Notes: generated by a model not told the origin, from the letters alone. Shown: positions 1 through 12,919, numbered from the stretch's first letter. The stretch: 64,000 nt of DNA from Heliocidaris tuberculata (GCA_025618425.1 CM046842.1:32377885-32441884); one strand, 5' to 3'. A program made the numbers and translations.

Positions 1-3000
1 CAGCTGATAAAAGAACGCTGGCGGCGCTTGGTATGAATATTCATAAAGAGCGAGTCCATTTTCACAACCTCGGATGGTGAGGTTAAAGGTCGGTCCAAGA
101 CGTAAATAATCATAATTTATTGATACATATCTGTAAAAACCAAATATTCAACAACAACAAAAACAACAAGCACAGGACGATTCCTGTATATTAAAATAGA
201 ATTCAAGTTATCCGCATTCATTTGCAAATCAATGGGGGCGGCAGCAGAGGCGACGCAGCTGATTGGTGTATGTAAGAAGAAAACTGACGACGCTTAGTTT
301 GAATATTTATGACGTTTGAGTCGTCTTGCATGGAACGATTTCTAGATATTAAATTACGAAGGAACTTATACACATTCATATGCAAATTAAAGGGTGCAGT
401 TTTGTAGATGCGTGTTGATTGGACCGCTCCTTAACGCAAATTGGGTCGATAAGCTGCAGCAACGCTCATGTTGACCTGGGAAAATAATCTAGCCGAATAG
501 TAAACTAACCGTGCACCTTTTCATAAAAAACATGAAATCTGGCGTATACATAGAGTTTTTAATGTTCATCAATTCTGGATATAGGGCCACCTATAATTCG
601 GGCCTTGAGGTCAGTTTTGCCCTTTTAAAAAATGTCCACCACATGGTATATTTTCTACATGATTAGCTACGGAACTCAAAGTTCGGACCAGTGCTTTAGA
701 TGCCCATGTTTTCAAATAAAGTTGCATTCCATACATCAAATTATTATGATGCCACTAATATGTTATGAGTACAATGCTTCTAATCATGATCAGTAAAACA
801 TTATGGCCCTTATTCTGAACTCAGGTTCAAATTAAACCGCGGTCTAAGTGTGGTATAAACCCAGTCTAAACCTGCCCTTTAAAACCGGAGTTTAAAAAAA
901 AATCCCATTCTGAACTCCGGTTTAACGTCAACCCCAGTCTATAGCATGTTTAGTGTGGTTTAACTTTGTACAGATATTTAGACTGGACTTGCTGTGTAAG
1001 TCAGTTTTGATTCAAGCTCTAGTTTAACGCAGACTGGGGTTTAAGTTAAACCAGCGTTCGGAATACCAGCCTGAATATTTGAAATAAAAAATAAATAAAT
1101 TAATGAATAAAAAATAGCGCAGGTGCCCATTCTGATAAAATCGCACTGAAGATTCAGTGGGCCTATATGCAAAATAAGATTAATTTCAAATTTCGGTTTT
1201 ATTTTTTTATTTTCAATGATATGCTACAATTTTGAAATCAAGGTCATACGACAAACTCACTTTAGGGGTCCATGGGCTCCTGCAGTGAGACAAATCATGT
1301 GTATTGATTCGATTTACTTCCTTCACTGCATGCTGTAAAGATAAAACGCAAAATTATAATAGGCATATTCTAACCATTCGGCAGCCATTTTGAATTTGGT
1401 GACCATCTTGATGATTAGCAAAGAGAACGAGTCAAATACAAAAAAATTCCTTAACTTGACATCCCGTGGGCCCATGTGCCCCTATAGTGGTCTTTTTTTT
1501 TTCATATAACTTTGATTTCAAAATTGTAGTCTATACCGTAAAAAAAAATTAAACCCAAAGATTAAAACGATCTTATCTCGCACATATACATTTGGGGGCC
1601 CTTTTTGTCATTATGGGCACCTGCACCATACATTTCGTTGATTTCAAAGATGTAATGTTGCACTGTTCATAATTAGAAGTATTTTACTTCATGTAAGGGT
1701 AAACATAAAAGTTTGAGGTTCATAAAAGAAGACCATGGTTAGAGATCTATTAGACAAATCAATACTTCCACTTATCGCAAGAAAATAGGTATTAGAATAC
1801 GAAGAATGCAGCTCACAAGTCACATGTCATCGTGATTATTATTCCAGGTTCCGGCTTTGCCAGATCTGAAAACATGTATATTGTAATTCTATAAATTACT
1901 GTTTTAAAGCAAAGATCACACATATGTCCCTAAAAGTGCGCCCGTTAAAGGAAGGGGGGTCCGAGCCAATGGTGTTCCAGCAAGAATAGTACCCTTCAAG
2001 GGCCCAATTTAGGTTTTGGGAGGGGGGGGGGGGGTCATGGCAACGACTGTTCATTCAATCCGTCTCTTCATCAAATATTGTAAAATATGACTCTAATTGA
2101 CTTTTAATATTTCTATTAACTGAAGTGTCATTAACACCAGTACAGTCAATTCATAGATATTTGCTAGTGAGCGAAGTGAGCGAGCTAACAAATTGGCCTA
2201 CTCTAATCTTGATTTAATTTTATGATAATTCATACACAAGCTATATGTTTGAAGGGATTCCCGATTTAATCTTAAAGCATACTTTAAGAATGGCGTTACA
2301 CTCTTGACCTTGATACGTGGCCAAGTACTCCATTTGATTCACTATTGAAGGTTGGCTTCAAAATTCAAACTTTACAAGAGATGTTAACAGTAAAATATTT
2401 GAAAAATCAATCATAATTTATGATGTTTTAAAAGCAATAGATTTTAATTTACCTTGGAAATAACTATTCACGTTGATTGAATAGCCAGTTAATTTTTCAT
2501 GCCATTTAATTTGTGAGGTTGAAGAAATGCCCCCTTGCGCCCCTCCAAAAAGGCTAGTGGTCCGCTCCGATAGGATCGCAGATAAAAATAGGATCAACTT
2601 GAGTTCTACCGGTTATCAGTATAAATCATTGCAATAATACCAAACTACGTATCCTCAGTTTAAGACATGAGATCAAAAATGCACCTGTCAGTGTCATTTT
2701 CATCAAAATCATCTCACTACAGTTACTGACGTTCGTTCATCGATGTCGTTATCTACTTATCTTCCTTTGTTTGGAGGTATATTTGATCATGTATAGGAAG
2801 GTAAATTCATATTTCTATGTGCATGCCATGTTATAAAGACCACACTGCAATGATACCAAACTCTGAACTTTTATCATTCATTCAAGTCGGAACCAAATGC
2901 CGTCCAAAATAGGTCTTGTATTCATAATGCCATAATACAAATTCTCAACAAAAATGAAATACAAACCACAAAAGTTACCAAAGAGATAGAACTGTTCTAC

Positions 3001-3322
3001 CGTACCCGAAAGTTCCCCTAATCTATTACCAAAAAAAAAAAAAAAAAAAAAAAAAAATTACCAAGGAGACAACGTTCTTTCATATTCTTGATTTCTTTCT
3101 ATGATTACAAATATTTTGAACTATCACCATGATCACAGTTTTTCTCAATACATAAGATTTGAATGAATAGCTCTGCCAAATCAAGGGCTGTTAGAATTCA
3201 ACAATAGATGCAATGCTGTGTAAGCAAGAGATATGTAAGCTTTTGCAGTGTTGTCATGAAGTAGGCGCAAATACGTTTTAACGATAGAACTGCTATTTGG
3301 GTATCAGTTTGGGAAGTGCATT
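1..3322. repeat. Tandem duplication unit A (non-coding)
   Basis: This is the first of three long related segments; the others are about 8285-12030 and 13170-18240. Shared landmarks include the block around 165-560 matching 8650-9125, the CAAAGTTCGGA block near 675 matching 9190 and 13450, the TTTTGCCAGAT block near 1860 matching 9290 and 15995, and the GTGTAAGCAAGAG block near 3220 matching 11915 and 18118. I see no credible gene in it. A homopolymer A run lies at about 3031-3057. The unit begins before the window, so its left end is not defined. Confidence 0.7.
803..1075. mobile_element. MITE-like inverted repeat in unit A
   Basis: The left end (near 805, TTATTCTGAACTC followed by GGTTTAA-type words) is imperfectly complementary to the right end (near 1035-1070, GGTTTAAGTTAAACC then GTTCGGAATACCAG). 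Internal sequence repeats GGTTTAA/TTAAACC words. The arms are diverged and no target duplication is clear. The segment is absent from the matching places in units B and C, which supports insertion. Confidence 0.45.
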
Positions 3323-3335
3323 AATTTTGGCTGAA

Positions 3336-3337
3336 TA

Positions 3338-3430
<93 letters not shown>

Positions 3431-3475
3431 TGGTAGTAGTAGTAATAGTAGTAGTAGTATTGTTAGGAGTAAGGA
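3336..3475. repeat. (AGT)n microsatellite
   Basis: A long trinucleotide array, almost pure AGT with a few interruptions, at the right edge of unit A. A second, longer array of the same motif sits at the right edge of unit B. Open frames through it encode only valine, serine or similar runs and are not genes. Confidence 0.95.
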
Positions 3476-3519
3476 GTAGTAGAATTTGTCATATCAACAG
3501 CAGCAGCAGTATTAGTATG

Positions 3520-4155
3520 TCTATTTCACTGAAATTCTTAGGTGTAACTACTGGTAGTAAATTATCTTGGAATGATCACATTGACTTAAGCCCACCGCAC
3601 ACTATACGATCGGTCTGCGATCCGATTTTGGAAGTAAATCGCAATATCATTAACCATGGGCAGTTTAACAAGTGAAAGCTACCCGATTCAGGTTCTGAAC
3701 AATAATATGAATACTCAACATAGGAACGTGTTGCGCTGTCAGCCTTATATCCGGAATAAGGGCCAAATGAGTTTCAAATCGTAGACAATCGCAGGACTGC
3801 TCTGACGTCACTACGATTTGGAACCGATTTGGCCTTTCCTCCAACCAGAAGGCTCGTACTAGGCCATAATTTCGATTTTACTATCTATGTAACTATTCAG
3901 AACCCCAATAAAACATATTTTATGTGTTTAACTGTTTGTATCTAATGCTATAACATTTTCTTTCAAAATCGGATCGTAGACCGATCGTATAGTGTGCGGT
4001 GGGCTTTAAGCTGTACCTAGATTTCAAAGAATATAGGCATATTATGCAAACTCGAATAATTTCCACCAACAATATTATTAATGAAATAGCCAGTGCTTTA
4101 ATATCTGCATACTTTCAATACTGCGATGTTGCCTGGGATTCTTCAACTAACTATT
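3520..4155 (+). pseudogene. LINE reverse transcriptase relic split by a MITE
   Basis: The left part (about 3523-3582) translates to KFLGVTTGSKLSWNDHI, matching the KFLGV-x-D-x-x-L-x-W-x-x-H-I motif near the end of the reverse transcriptase domain of CR1/Jockey/RTE-type non-LTR retrotransposons. After an inserted inverted-repeat element the frame resumes near 4052-4145 as a segment ending SAYFQYCDVAWDSS, matching the downstream Y-C-x-x-x-W motif of the same domain. Both pieces are on the plus strand and in the expected order. The rest of the element is missing, so this is a dead fragment. The clade is uncertain. Confidence 0.6.
3585..4010. mobile_element. MITE with about 47-bp terminal inverted repeats
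   Basis: The left end (TTAAGCCCACCGCACACTAT at 3586 onward, continuing through CGATCGGTCTGCGATCCGA) is almost perfectly complementary to 3963-4010. The element lies inside a reverse transcriptase relic, so it inserted after that LINE. It has no coding capacity of its own. Confidence 0.75.
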
Positions 4156-4644
4156 CGGTCTAGTTTATTCTGATTATAGATGGCTATTAGATACTGGCTA
4201 TTTCCCATGTCAGTATCATTGCTCATACTAATTCATTTTTTTTTTCATTTGAAAATATTGAATGTATTCGATCTCTCTGATTTTAATTTGGCAGTTTTTA
4301 TGTATTTGTGCTTTAACAAAACTACCCCCCTTAGTTTTTCTGGTAAATTTTGAATGAATGCCCACAGAAAGTTCCCACTGCCATTTACCGTTGACGAGAA
4401 CAAATGTAGCAAAAACTCCATCTTCTGCAAGGGGTCCCAAAATCTGTAACAAGACACCTTCACATATTAAATGAAGTCCTTATCTTAATGTTTTAAAAAG
4501 GAGGTTGAATCACTGATACTGAATACTTATAATACTTATTTTACAATTTGTGTAATCAGGCTTTCCTCTTACTTTCATTGTTTGATTTTTGCTTTGCTTT
4601 GTTTCTTTGTTCTTATTTATGTATATATTTTTTTCGTATAATGC

Positions 4645-5503
4645 TGTTTATACTAAACTAAAACTTGAAAATAATGTTCAAAAAATGCTATGTAGGATCA
4701 GTACTGCTACATTCAATTGAATGTTGGACTTTAAAGGAGAATGAAATACCCAAAATACATTTTAATAGAAGCAGAAAAATCAAAGAAGCATATCAGTGAA
4801 AGATTGAGGAAAAACGGACAACTAATACAAAAGTTATGAATATTTGAAATCCTAAAATCGTAAATAAATGGAAATGTGAAATTGGCAATGTCCTCATTAT
4901 GCTAATGAGATGATGTGATGTAAATGTGCTATAGGCTTACTTTCCAATTGCCTTATACAAATAATGATGTAAAAATCCACTTTCCTTGAATATATCTTAG
5001 AAAATTCGATTTCTGTATTATAGGTGGTGTTCATACATTAATTCTTCACAATATATTTCAAGCACAATGTTGATAATTCAATTTTCTTTGATTAAAAACT
5101 GAAATCTGATAAATTTCTTATTCATTACCTATAAAGAGAGAGCACAAAAATATCATAGCATCTCATTAGCATAATGAGTGTTGCCAATTTCATTTAGCGA
5201 TTATAGGTTTTTAAAATCTTCATAATTTTTTTGTTCTTTATCCGTTTTTCCTCAAACTTTCAGTGATATGATTCTAAGATTTTTCTAATTCTTTTAAAGT
5301 GCATACAAGCTTGGGGTTTCATTCTCCTCTAAGTACTAACAATCGGAAAAGACTAGAAGCAGTCGAAATGTGATGTCAGAGAAGGTTGTTCAGGGTAGCA
5401 TGGGTGAAGAAGCTCTAGATACGACGGGGGAGAGGCGCAACATGATTGCTATCATCAGAAAATCCGAACTGAATTTTGTAGGGCACATCATCAGAATTCA
5501 TGC
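4645..5503 (+). pseudogene. RTE-like LINE C-terminal relic with nested TTAA MITE
   Basis: Before the nested element, 4690-4730 reads VLLHSIECWT. After it, 5340-5500 reads NNRKRLEAVEM, then QRRLFRVAWV and LNFVGHIIR. This is the order seen in the C-terminal part of a common RTE-like LINE protein (SVLLYGxExWTL, KRLEAFEMWxxRRMLR, FxGHxxR). Stops and frameshifts are present. A second relic of the same region lies at 7565-7990 and shows the uninterrupted site near 7604-7660. Confidence 0.55.
4731..5332. mobile_element. TTAA-type foldback MITE
   Basis: The ends TTAAAGGAGAATGAAA and TTTCATTCTCCTCTAA are inverted repeats, and complementarity continues inward for well over 100 bp (for example the CATTATGCTAATGAGAT block near 4895 against ATCTCATTAGCATAATGAG near 5160). 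It sits inside an RTE-like relic whose homologue at 7604-7660 lacks it. The TTAA at the left edge and CTAA at the right suggest a piggyBac-type TTAA target. Confidence 0.75.
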
Positions 5504-5507
5504 TTGA

Positions 5508-6931
5508 TGCCCCCTTGCTCCCCTCCAAATACGCTAGCGGTCCGCTCTTATAAGATCGTAGTTGAAAATATGATTAAATATTAATTTCTTGAGCTCTACC
5601 AGTTATCAGTATAAAGCAATGCATTTAAAACCAAAATATGTTTCCTAAGTTCAAGGCATGGGATATCACTATTGCGCAGTGTCAATTTTATCAAAATTAT
5701 CTCACAACTGACGTTCTTTCAGGCTGTTATCCATGTCGTTATCTACTTATCTTCCCCTTTTTTAACCGTTTATTATTTTGATCATGTATGTAAATTCATA
5801 TTTTCGTATGGATGGCATGTTATAATGACCACCCTGCAATGATACCAAACACTGTACTTTTTTTAAAGTCGGAACCAAAATGCCGTCTAAGACAGGTCTT
5901 GTATTCATAATGCCATAGTGCATATTCTCAACGAAAATGAAATATAACCCTGAGAAGTTACCAAAGAGACAGAACTCTACTACCGAACCTTAATGTTCGC
6001 CTAATATACTGCACACAAGTTACCAAGGAGACAACGTTCTTTCATATTCTTGATTTCTTTGTAAGGTTCTAAAATATTGTGAACTATCACAGTTCTTTCT
6101 ATACTCAAGTTTTGAATGAATAGCTGCTGCTCTGCCAAGTCAAGGGCTGATAAAGTTAAACAATAAATGCAAGACAGTGTAAGCAAGAGTTATGTTAGCT
6201 TTTGTTATGCTATATTCATGCATGGGGCACAATAACATGTCTACGGTAGAAATGCTCTTTGGGCATTGTGGGTCACAGTTTTGGCAGTGCATTAATATAG
6301 GAGGTATATTATGTTGTAATCACCAAGCAAAACGGATTGCCAGAATTGTGATACGTAAAAAATCGAGTTTTGAGTATCTAAATATTCCTTCTTCACTATC
6401 TTCACCAAAATGCCGTCTAAGACAGGTCTTGTATTCATAATGCCATAGTGCATATTCTCAACGAAAATGAAATATAAACCTGAGAAGTTACCAAAGAGAC
6501 AGAACTGTACTACCGAACCTTAATGTTCGCCTAATATACTGCACACAAGTTACCAAGGAGACAACGTTCTTTCATATTCTTGATTTCTTTGTAAGGTTCT
6601 AAAATGTTGTGAACTATCACAGTTCTTTCTATACTCAAGTTTTGAATGAATAGCTGCTGCTCTGCCAAGTCAAGGCTGATAAAGTTAAACAATAAATGCA
6701 AGACAGTGTAAGCAAGAGTTATGTTAGCTTTTGTTATGCTATATTCATGCATGGGGCACAATAACATGTCTACGGTAGAAATGCTATTTGGGCATTGTGG
6801 GTCACAGTTTTGGCAGTGCATTAATATAGAAGGTTTATTATGTTGTAATCACCAAGCAAAACGGAGTGCCAGAATTGTGATACGTAAAAAATCGAGTTTT
6901 GAGTATCTAAATATTCCTTCTTCACTATCTC
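5508..6931. repeat. Two recent tandem copies of the right part of unit A
   Basis: The stretch from 5508 resembles 2525-3320. Within it a segment of about 530 bp is repeated head to tail (about 5875-6404 and 6405-6931) with only a few differences, so this local duplication is young. Matching open frames at 6192-6440 and 6721-7221 are a by-product of the duplication and show no protein signature. Confidence 0.8.
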
Positions 6932-7560
6932 AGATATATATAGAAGTTTTTTTTTTATATATAAAGCCACGTTTACTATTTAAAGCGGGCGGGGTAGCAC
7001 ATGCGGTTCATCGAATTATCTTCATCATATTCATAATGTATAAGAACGATTTACCCGCTCAAATGTCTTATCTCCCCACCCACCCACACACACACACACA
7101 CCCTCACCCACGCACACACATTCATGTGACGACTTACACTGTAAATTGGAGAAGTGAGCACGGCAAAACAAGGTATTGCCGTTTACGTTGTTTTGCCGTC
7201 AACATCACGGGCGCGTGCTGAGTAGGAGCCCGCGTATCGCCGTTTACATTGTTTTGCCAGCAAAATTAGAAGGTTTATTCTGGGGAGGGGTTGCCATATT
7301 TTAGTGAGGGGGGAATCAGGGTTTCAAGATTTCATTGGTAGTTAGACTGTACGAGTACAAAGCCAAATTCGACAAAAAGTCATTTTTCATAAAAATTCGA
7401 CATAAGTTGTTTTGCCGTCACACGGCCGAGTAGAATACATTGGAGTGGTAGGAGTCAGGAGAAGTATATTTTGTTTTATCAACTGCAGCAGAATTGGTCT
7501 TAGTGATACTGATGATGATACAGGGGTAGTAGTGATTTTACGAGTTGTAGTGGTGGAGAA
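6932..7560. other. Gene-free stretch with CA-rich and TTGTTTTGCCGTCA-type repeats
   Basis: A CACCC/CACACA simple repeat lies at about 7077-7122. Words of the type GTTGTTTTGCCGTC recur at about 7185, 7240 and 7405, spaced irregularly, suggesting a decayed dispersed repeat. No gene is seen. Confidence 0.5.
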
Positions 7561-7564
7561 AAAT

Positions 7565-7990
7565 TCCTAAACAAAGACTTGAAACTAAGATTCCTAAAAT
7601 GTTTGGTCAGTACTGCTAGGTGCAAGTGAATTTACGTACTGACAATCAGACAACACTAGAAGTTATGGAGTTATGGGGATGTGGTGTCAGAGAAGATTGT
7701 TGAGGGTACCATAGGTCAAGAAGATCTCAAACGAACAAATATATGGACATGATGGGGGAGAGGCGCAACCTGATTCGATACCATCAGAAAATGCCAACTG
7801 ATTTTTTTAGGGCACATCCTCAGAAAGGATGGACTAGAAAGATTGGCAATTGATGGATGGATTGATGGAAAGTATACGCAAGAGGTCTTTCGTAAAAGGC
7901 CTCGATTTTGGCAACTGGTGTTACGATGGTGGATATTATACGGGGACTAGATATACGACGAAAGAAAGAAGAAGAAAAAGACAAATTGAT
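7565..7990 (+). pseudogene. RTE-like LINE C-terminal relic
   Basis: The plus strand carries the pieces TLEVMELWGCGVREDC, MGERRNLIRYHQK and RKIGN, then KVYARGL, in the order expected for the last part of an RTE-like LINE protein. Frameshifts and stops break it. It parallels the relic at 4645-5503 and shows the site before the MITE inserted there. Confidence 0.5.
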
Positions 7991-9593
7991 GAGTGATGAA
8001 TACATTGCACGTTTACTCCACGCTTCATTTGTCTCCCTTGCTCACTTCAAATACCTGTTTACCGACTAATGCACGTCATCGAGGTTAAAGGTTAAAACGC
8101 ATAAAAGTATCTCACTGTCGCCTTATTCATGAAATATCTTTTGTTGGGTTCCCGCCATAACCGCACCAAACCATCCCATAATGTCATTGCGATTTTTTTT
8201 TTTTAATTGTATGAAATTTATTTTGCATTTGTTGTGCATTCGATGTGCATTTTGTAATCTATAGATATATTATATATAGATATACTCCAATCGAGTAAAA
8301 CATTAAACTGCATATCAGTATCAATTTTAAGAGTGCAGATTTCGAGTTTCCAACAAAAAATATCATCACTGATCCAGAGGAAGAGATATAATCTTTTCCG
8401 TCAAAACAATAAAAGCATACACCCTCGTTATATAGTTTTATGTGACATTCGTTTCACCAGCTATATTGGCGAGGGAACTATTTCCTACAGGAATTATTCT
8501 GAATTATTCGATTATAGTCACGACGCAGAAGAAAATATGCAAATCAAAGTGTACGGCACGAAAAGCGACGCAGATGATTTGGTCTATGGAAAAAGAACAC
8601 TGGCGACGTTTGGTATGAATTTTCATTAAAAAATCGAGTAAACTTGCCCGTGACGATTCCTAGATTAAGATACAAAACAACTTATCCGCATTCATATGCA
8701 AATCAAAGGGTGCGGCAGTAGAAGCGACGCAGCTGATTGGTGTATGTAAGACATGTAAGAAGTAAACTGACGACGCTTAATTTGGAAATCATGATATTCG
8801 AGTCGCCTTCCTTGAACATTTCAAATATATTAAATGACAAAGGAAATTATGCACATCCATATGTAAATAAGAGGCCGTGGTCCTGTGGATTGGATCGACA
8901 GGCCGTCGCAACTCTCATGTGGACCTGGGGAAATAGTCAAGCGGAACAGTGAAATAATTGCGCACCTTTTCACAAAAGCATGAAATTTGTCATACTAGAG
9001 TATTTGATACCGGTTGATTCTGGGTATGGAGCCACACATAATTCAGGCCTTGGGGTCAGTTGTGCCCGTTTTCTTTTTCTTTCTGTTTTTAATGTCCACT
9101 ACTGGGTATACTTTCTACATAATTAGTCAAAAAGTATATAAATCAAATTTAGTTTTGATATATTGAGAATTATGTGAGATATCCGGGCCTCAAAGTTCGG
9201 AGAAGTGCTTACGGTGCCATATTTTTATTGCTTTTATTATTCTAATTCTTATCATTATCATCATTATTAGTGTTATTCCCGGTTTTGCCTTAGCCAGATA
9301 TATAAAGATATAAATTGTAATTGTATATATTACTGTTCTGAAGCTAAAGTCACAAATACATCCCTAGGAAAATGTAGTCCAAAGCAATACGCCCTTCATG
9401 GTAAATGTGTCTTTATACGCTTTAAGTAATGTAAGTGCAATTTTATAGCAAGAATCTACCCATCATTTCTTTCAACACCGTTTATCTATTTTTTGATGTG
9501 ATGTTGACATGGTTGAGATTTTTGTTGTTGTTGTTTTTTACCATATTAAGTATATCATGCGCAGTCTTTATAATATTGTTGGATGGAAGAGTA

Positions 9594-9893
9594 TTAAAGG
9601 GATACGCCACCAGGCGGCCGTGGGGAGAGTCAGGATTGCGTAAGCCCCATTCACTCGTACACAAAGTTTGTGCTTCGAACGCGTCCGTCGGACTACTGGG
9701 ATTATATTTCGGACTGCACGAAGCCGACCGACTCTCGCACGAGAGCTCAAGCTCAGGCGGAGCGTGCATGTTGCGCAGCGACTAGTCTGTCCGAAGCCTG
9801 CGCCCCACGGGGCAACGGCATGATCAGGTAACGATCACGGTGCCCTCTCGCGGCATAAAAACGTCCACAATCTGCGATTGAGTATCCCTTTAA
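9594..9893. mobile_element. 300-bp TTAA MITE, GC-rich, with an empty site in unit C
   Basis: Flanked by TTAA at 9594-9597 and 9890-9893, with ends TTAAAGGGATAC and GTATCCCTTTAA. The interior is much more GC-rich than its surroundings. Unit C at about 16245-16275 has the same flanks (TTGGATG... GATAATAAAG) with no insertion, an internal empty-site control for a TTAA-specific transposition. Confidence 0.8.
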
Positions 9894-10383
9894 GATAATA
9901 AAGAACGGCATAAAACGTAAAGATCAACCTATTTAAAATATCCACGCTTAACTTTTCGTCAAATAGCTTAGACTTTAAAGATACTCGTACCTGAGCGTGG
10001 TCGTACACTGTTCAGTGCGAGCAGAATTTTGATTTATTTCATTTTTTTTTTCATTTAGGCAAGCTAATTCATTATAATCCATGCATATGCTGCCAATTTT
10101 TTATGCTTTAAATACATACTGAAAGAATGGTGTGAAAAATCCACTGTGTTGGCCTTGATACGTGCCCAAGTGTTCCCTTGATTCATTTTTGAAGGTTGGC
10201 TTCATATTTTAAGTATTCAACTTAAATTCATGTTTCAAGAGCAACTTTATTTTAATTTACCTCAAGGGCGGGGGGGGGGGGCATCCCCTTGGGATCCTCT
10301 CAATACGCAAGTGGTCCGCTCTGATAGGATCGTACATAAAATCGGATCAAATATTAACTAATTGAGCTCTGACAGTTATCAAT

Positions 10384-10645
10384 ACAGGGTGGCCCAATAA
10401 AAACGGACTGACTAGCATACTTCCAATAATGTGGTATCAAATTCACTGGTATCAGCGGAAGGAAAATCTTCTTCACGTGAAAAATGCTAGCCAGATTGAC
10501 TGGACTTCTACAAATCTGATCACATAAACATCTGGGCTCTCCATAATAATGTGTGTGGAATGTTACATGTATGTTTGTTTTCAACCCGACGTTTGTTACA
10601 GCTTGCCAAAAGCTCAGGCATAAAACTGAAACTGCACAATGATAT

Positions 10646-10676
<31 letters not shown>

Positions 10677-10866
10677 TTGCAAGGAACACTGCCATGAATG
10701 TCTCTTTAACATTGTTTCACTGAAATGCGTCCAGAATAATAAATGCTCAACCAATTTTGGCAAATTTGGTATAATTTTTCTTCTAAAAAGATTTCCCGTC
10801 TACTGGTACCGGTATAAAAATTGCCCCGCAATATTGGAAGTATGCTTGTTCATTTTTCTTGTATAA
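10384..10866. mobile_element. DNA transposon-like element, copy 1 (GGTGGCCCAA ends)
   Basis: The left end starts GGGTGGCCCAATAAAA and carries AGCATACTTCCAATAATGTGG-type sequence; the right end carries CCGCAATATTGGAAGTATGC, its inverted complement. The element interrupts unit B, where units A and C read straight through. A related copy follows at 12030-12620. A (TTTA)n run lies at about 10645-10676. No transposase frame is present. Confidence 0.65.
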
Positions 10867-11010
10867 ATCTTGTATAAATCATAGCAATAATACAAACTTC
10901 TGTATCCTAAGTTCATGGCATGGGATATCGCTAATGCGCCATGTCAATCTCATCAAAATTATCTCACAACTGGCATTCTTCCAAATCTGTCATGCACATT
11001 GCTATCTATA

Positions 11011-11882
11011 TTAAAGGAAAATTAACCACAGAATATAAATGTACTTATGTTCAAAGGTGTAATATATTCTTAATCATTCACCTGTGTCACTTTAGAAATA
11101 AAATCTCAGAAAAAGGTTTAAATCAAGACATTCTAGCAACCGGTATCATCTGCTAACACTTTACACGGGGGCTGCCATTTTCTTGATGATATGGAGTTGT
11201 ACATGAACCATTGGAAACCGTTCCGGTCAGGAAGATATCTTTAATCCTAGAGCTAAATTACAAAAAATCCCCATATATGATGGAAAATACATAACAGGTG
11301 TATACATATATTCTAAAATTTGAAATTTATAGATTTCTTTCTAAATTCTCTGGTTTTGCTAAATGGAAATCGATTTCTAGGGCTTGCCTGGCAGAGCAGA
11401 ACATAACTTATACAACGCGCATTCTGACTATTGAAGTCCATTATCTCAAAGCCGGTGAATGCATAGTTTGTCACTATTGACGCTCGGGAAAGTTATCAAC
11501 CATATATTTGAATTAATTTGCGTACGTCACAGTATCCAGAAAATAGATTTATATTTAGTAAAATAGTAATTTTCAAAGAAATATAAAGCACATTTTCGTT
11601 TTTAGAATATATGTATATATCTGTTAAATATTTTAAATCTCAAATGGGATTTTGTATCAGGAAGAAAGACAATTTTGCATTCGGATTAAAAATATCTTTA
11701 TGTACACATCAAGAAAGTGGCAGCCCCCAGGTATTGCTAGCAGACGATAAATTTTGCTGAGAAAATCTTGATTTATACCCATCTCGTATATTTTAGTGCA
11801 AAACTACGTAGGACAACAAGAAGGAATAGATTACATCTTTGAATATAAGCACATTAATATTTTGAGGTTAATTCCCCTTTAA
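11011..11882. mobile_element. Large TTAA MITE with nested inverted repeats
   Basis: TTAA at 11011-11014 and 11879-11882 bounds ends TTAAAGGAAAATTAACC and GGTTAATTCCCCTTTAA. A second inverted pair sits inside (GGGGGCTGCCATTTTCTTGA near 11167 against TCAAGAAAGTGGCAGCCCCC near 11711), so the element can fold into a long hairpin. It interrupts unit B. Confidence 0.75.
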
Positions 11883-12029
11883 TATGTTAGAGTTCAACAA
11901 CAAATGCAAGACAGTGTAAGCAAGAGATATGTAAGCTTTCATCATGTTGCATTCATGCATGGAGCACAAAAACCTGTTCTACGGTAGAACTGCTATGTGG
12001 GTCTAAGTTTTGGCAGTGCATCAATAAAC

Positions 12030-12620
12030 ATGGTGGCCCAAATGAAACGGACTAGCATACTTCCATAATGTGGGGCAAATGTCGACGGTGCCAGTAGTTG
12101 GAGAATTTTTTACAAGAAAAATATTACAATATTTATACAAAATTGGTCGAGTATTTTTTTCATTCTAGATGCACTTTTATGGAACAATAAATATTGTGAA
12201 GACATCCACTGGCAGTGATCCTTGCAGAAAGTACCGTATTACTGTGTTGTTGTAGAAAATGATATTATGCCTTAGCTTTCGAAATGCTGTATTAAATGTC
12301 AGATTGAACATAAACATACCACTCCACACACATTATCATGAAAAGCCTACATGCTTATGTGATTAGATGGGTAGAAGTGCAGTATGTACATTGAGAAAGT
12401 ATCAATTACTATGACAAGGCGAGACGAATTGTTTAATATCAATTTTCATAATTGACAAATTTGAACTCCTCTCTTGCGTCACAAAATACCCCTTAAAACA
12501 AAAATCCCTTTACCAAATTTGTAAGTCTTTCTATCATTTTCATGTGAAAAGATTTCTGCTGGTACAAGTGAATTCGACCCCACATTATTGAAAGTATGCA
12601 TTTTTGTTGCTTTTAGGTTT
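12030..12620. mobile_element. DNA transposon-like element, copy 2 (GGTGGCCCAA ends)
   Basis: Same family as 10384-10866: the left end reads GGTGGCCCAAATGAAACGGA followed by AGCATACTTCCA, and the right end reads CCCCACATTATTGAAAGTATGC in part. It lies exactly at the right edge of unit B. No coding capacity is seen. Confidence 0.55.
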
Positions 12621-12639
12621 TTTGTTTTGTTTTGTTTTT

Positions 12640-12794
12640 AGTTTTTTTTTGTTGGTTTTTTTTTGGGGGGGTTTGGTTTTTTTTTTGTTGTTGTTGTTGT
12701 TTTTTTTTTTTTGGGGGGGGGGTCTGTATAGTGGTAATAGTAGTAGTCGTCGTCGTCGTAGTAGCAGTAGCAGTAGTAGTAGTATTTATAGTAA

Positions 12795-12851
<57 letters not shown>

Positions 12852-12879
12852 GCCTAGTAGCAGTAGCAGCAGTAGTAGT

Positions 12880-12919
<40 letters not shown>

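Larger units (their letters stand above)
8285..12030. repeat. Tandem duplication unit B (non-coding)
   Basis: This is the second long copy of the unit also seen at 1-3322 and 13170-18240. The left edge (about 8285-8370) aligns with 13210-13290 and the right edge (about 11885-12020) with 3190-3320. It carries insertions absent from the sister copies at 9594-9893, 10384-10866 and 11011-11882. The 98-codon open frame at 8333-8629 is not recognised and is probably accidental. Confidence 0.7.

Noticed and set aside
6192..7221. Two near-identical open frames beginning MLAFVMLYSCMGHNN
   Set aside because: They are duplicated only because the DNA segment is; the same frame is broken in units A, B and C.
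8333..8629. 98-codon plus-strand frame in unit B
   Set aside because: It opens with a non-ATG codon, is not preserved in unit C, and has no recognisable motif.
9980..10040. CTCGTACCTGAG followed by a T-run as a possible snRNA gene
   Set aside because: Only a few bases resemble the U1 5' end, and the sister copy at 16368 does not preserve a structure.
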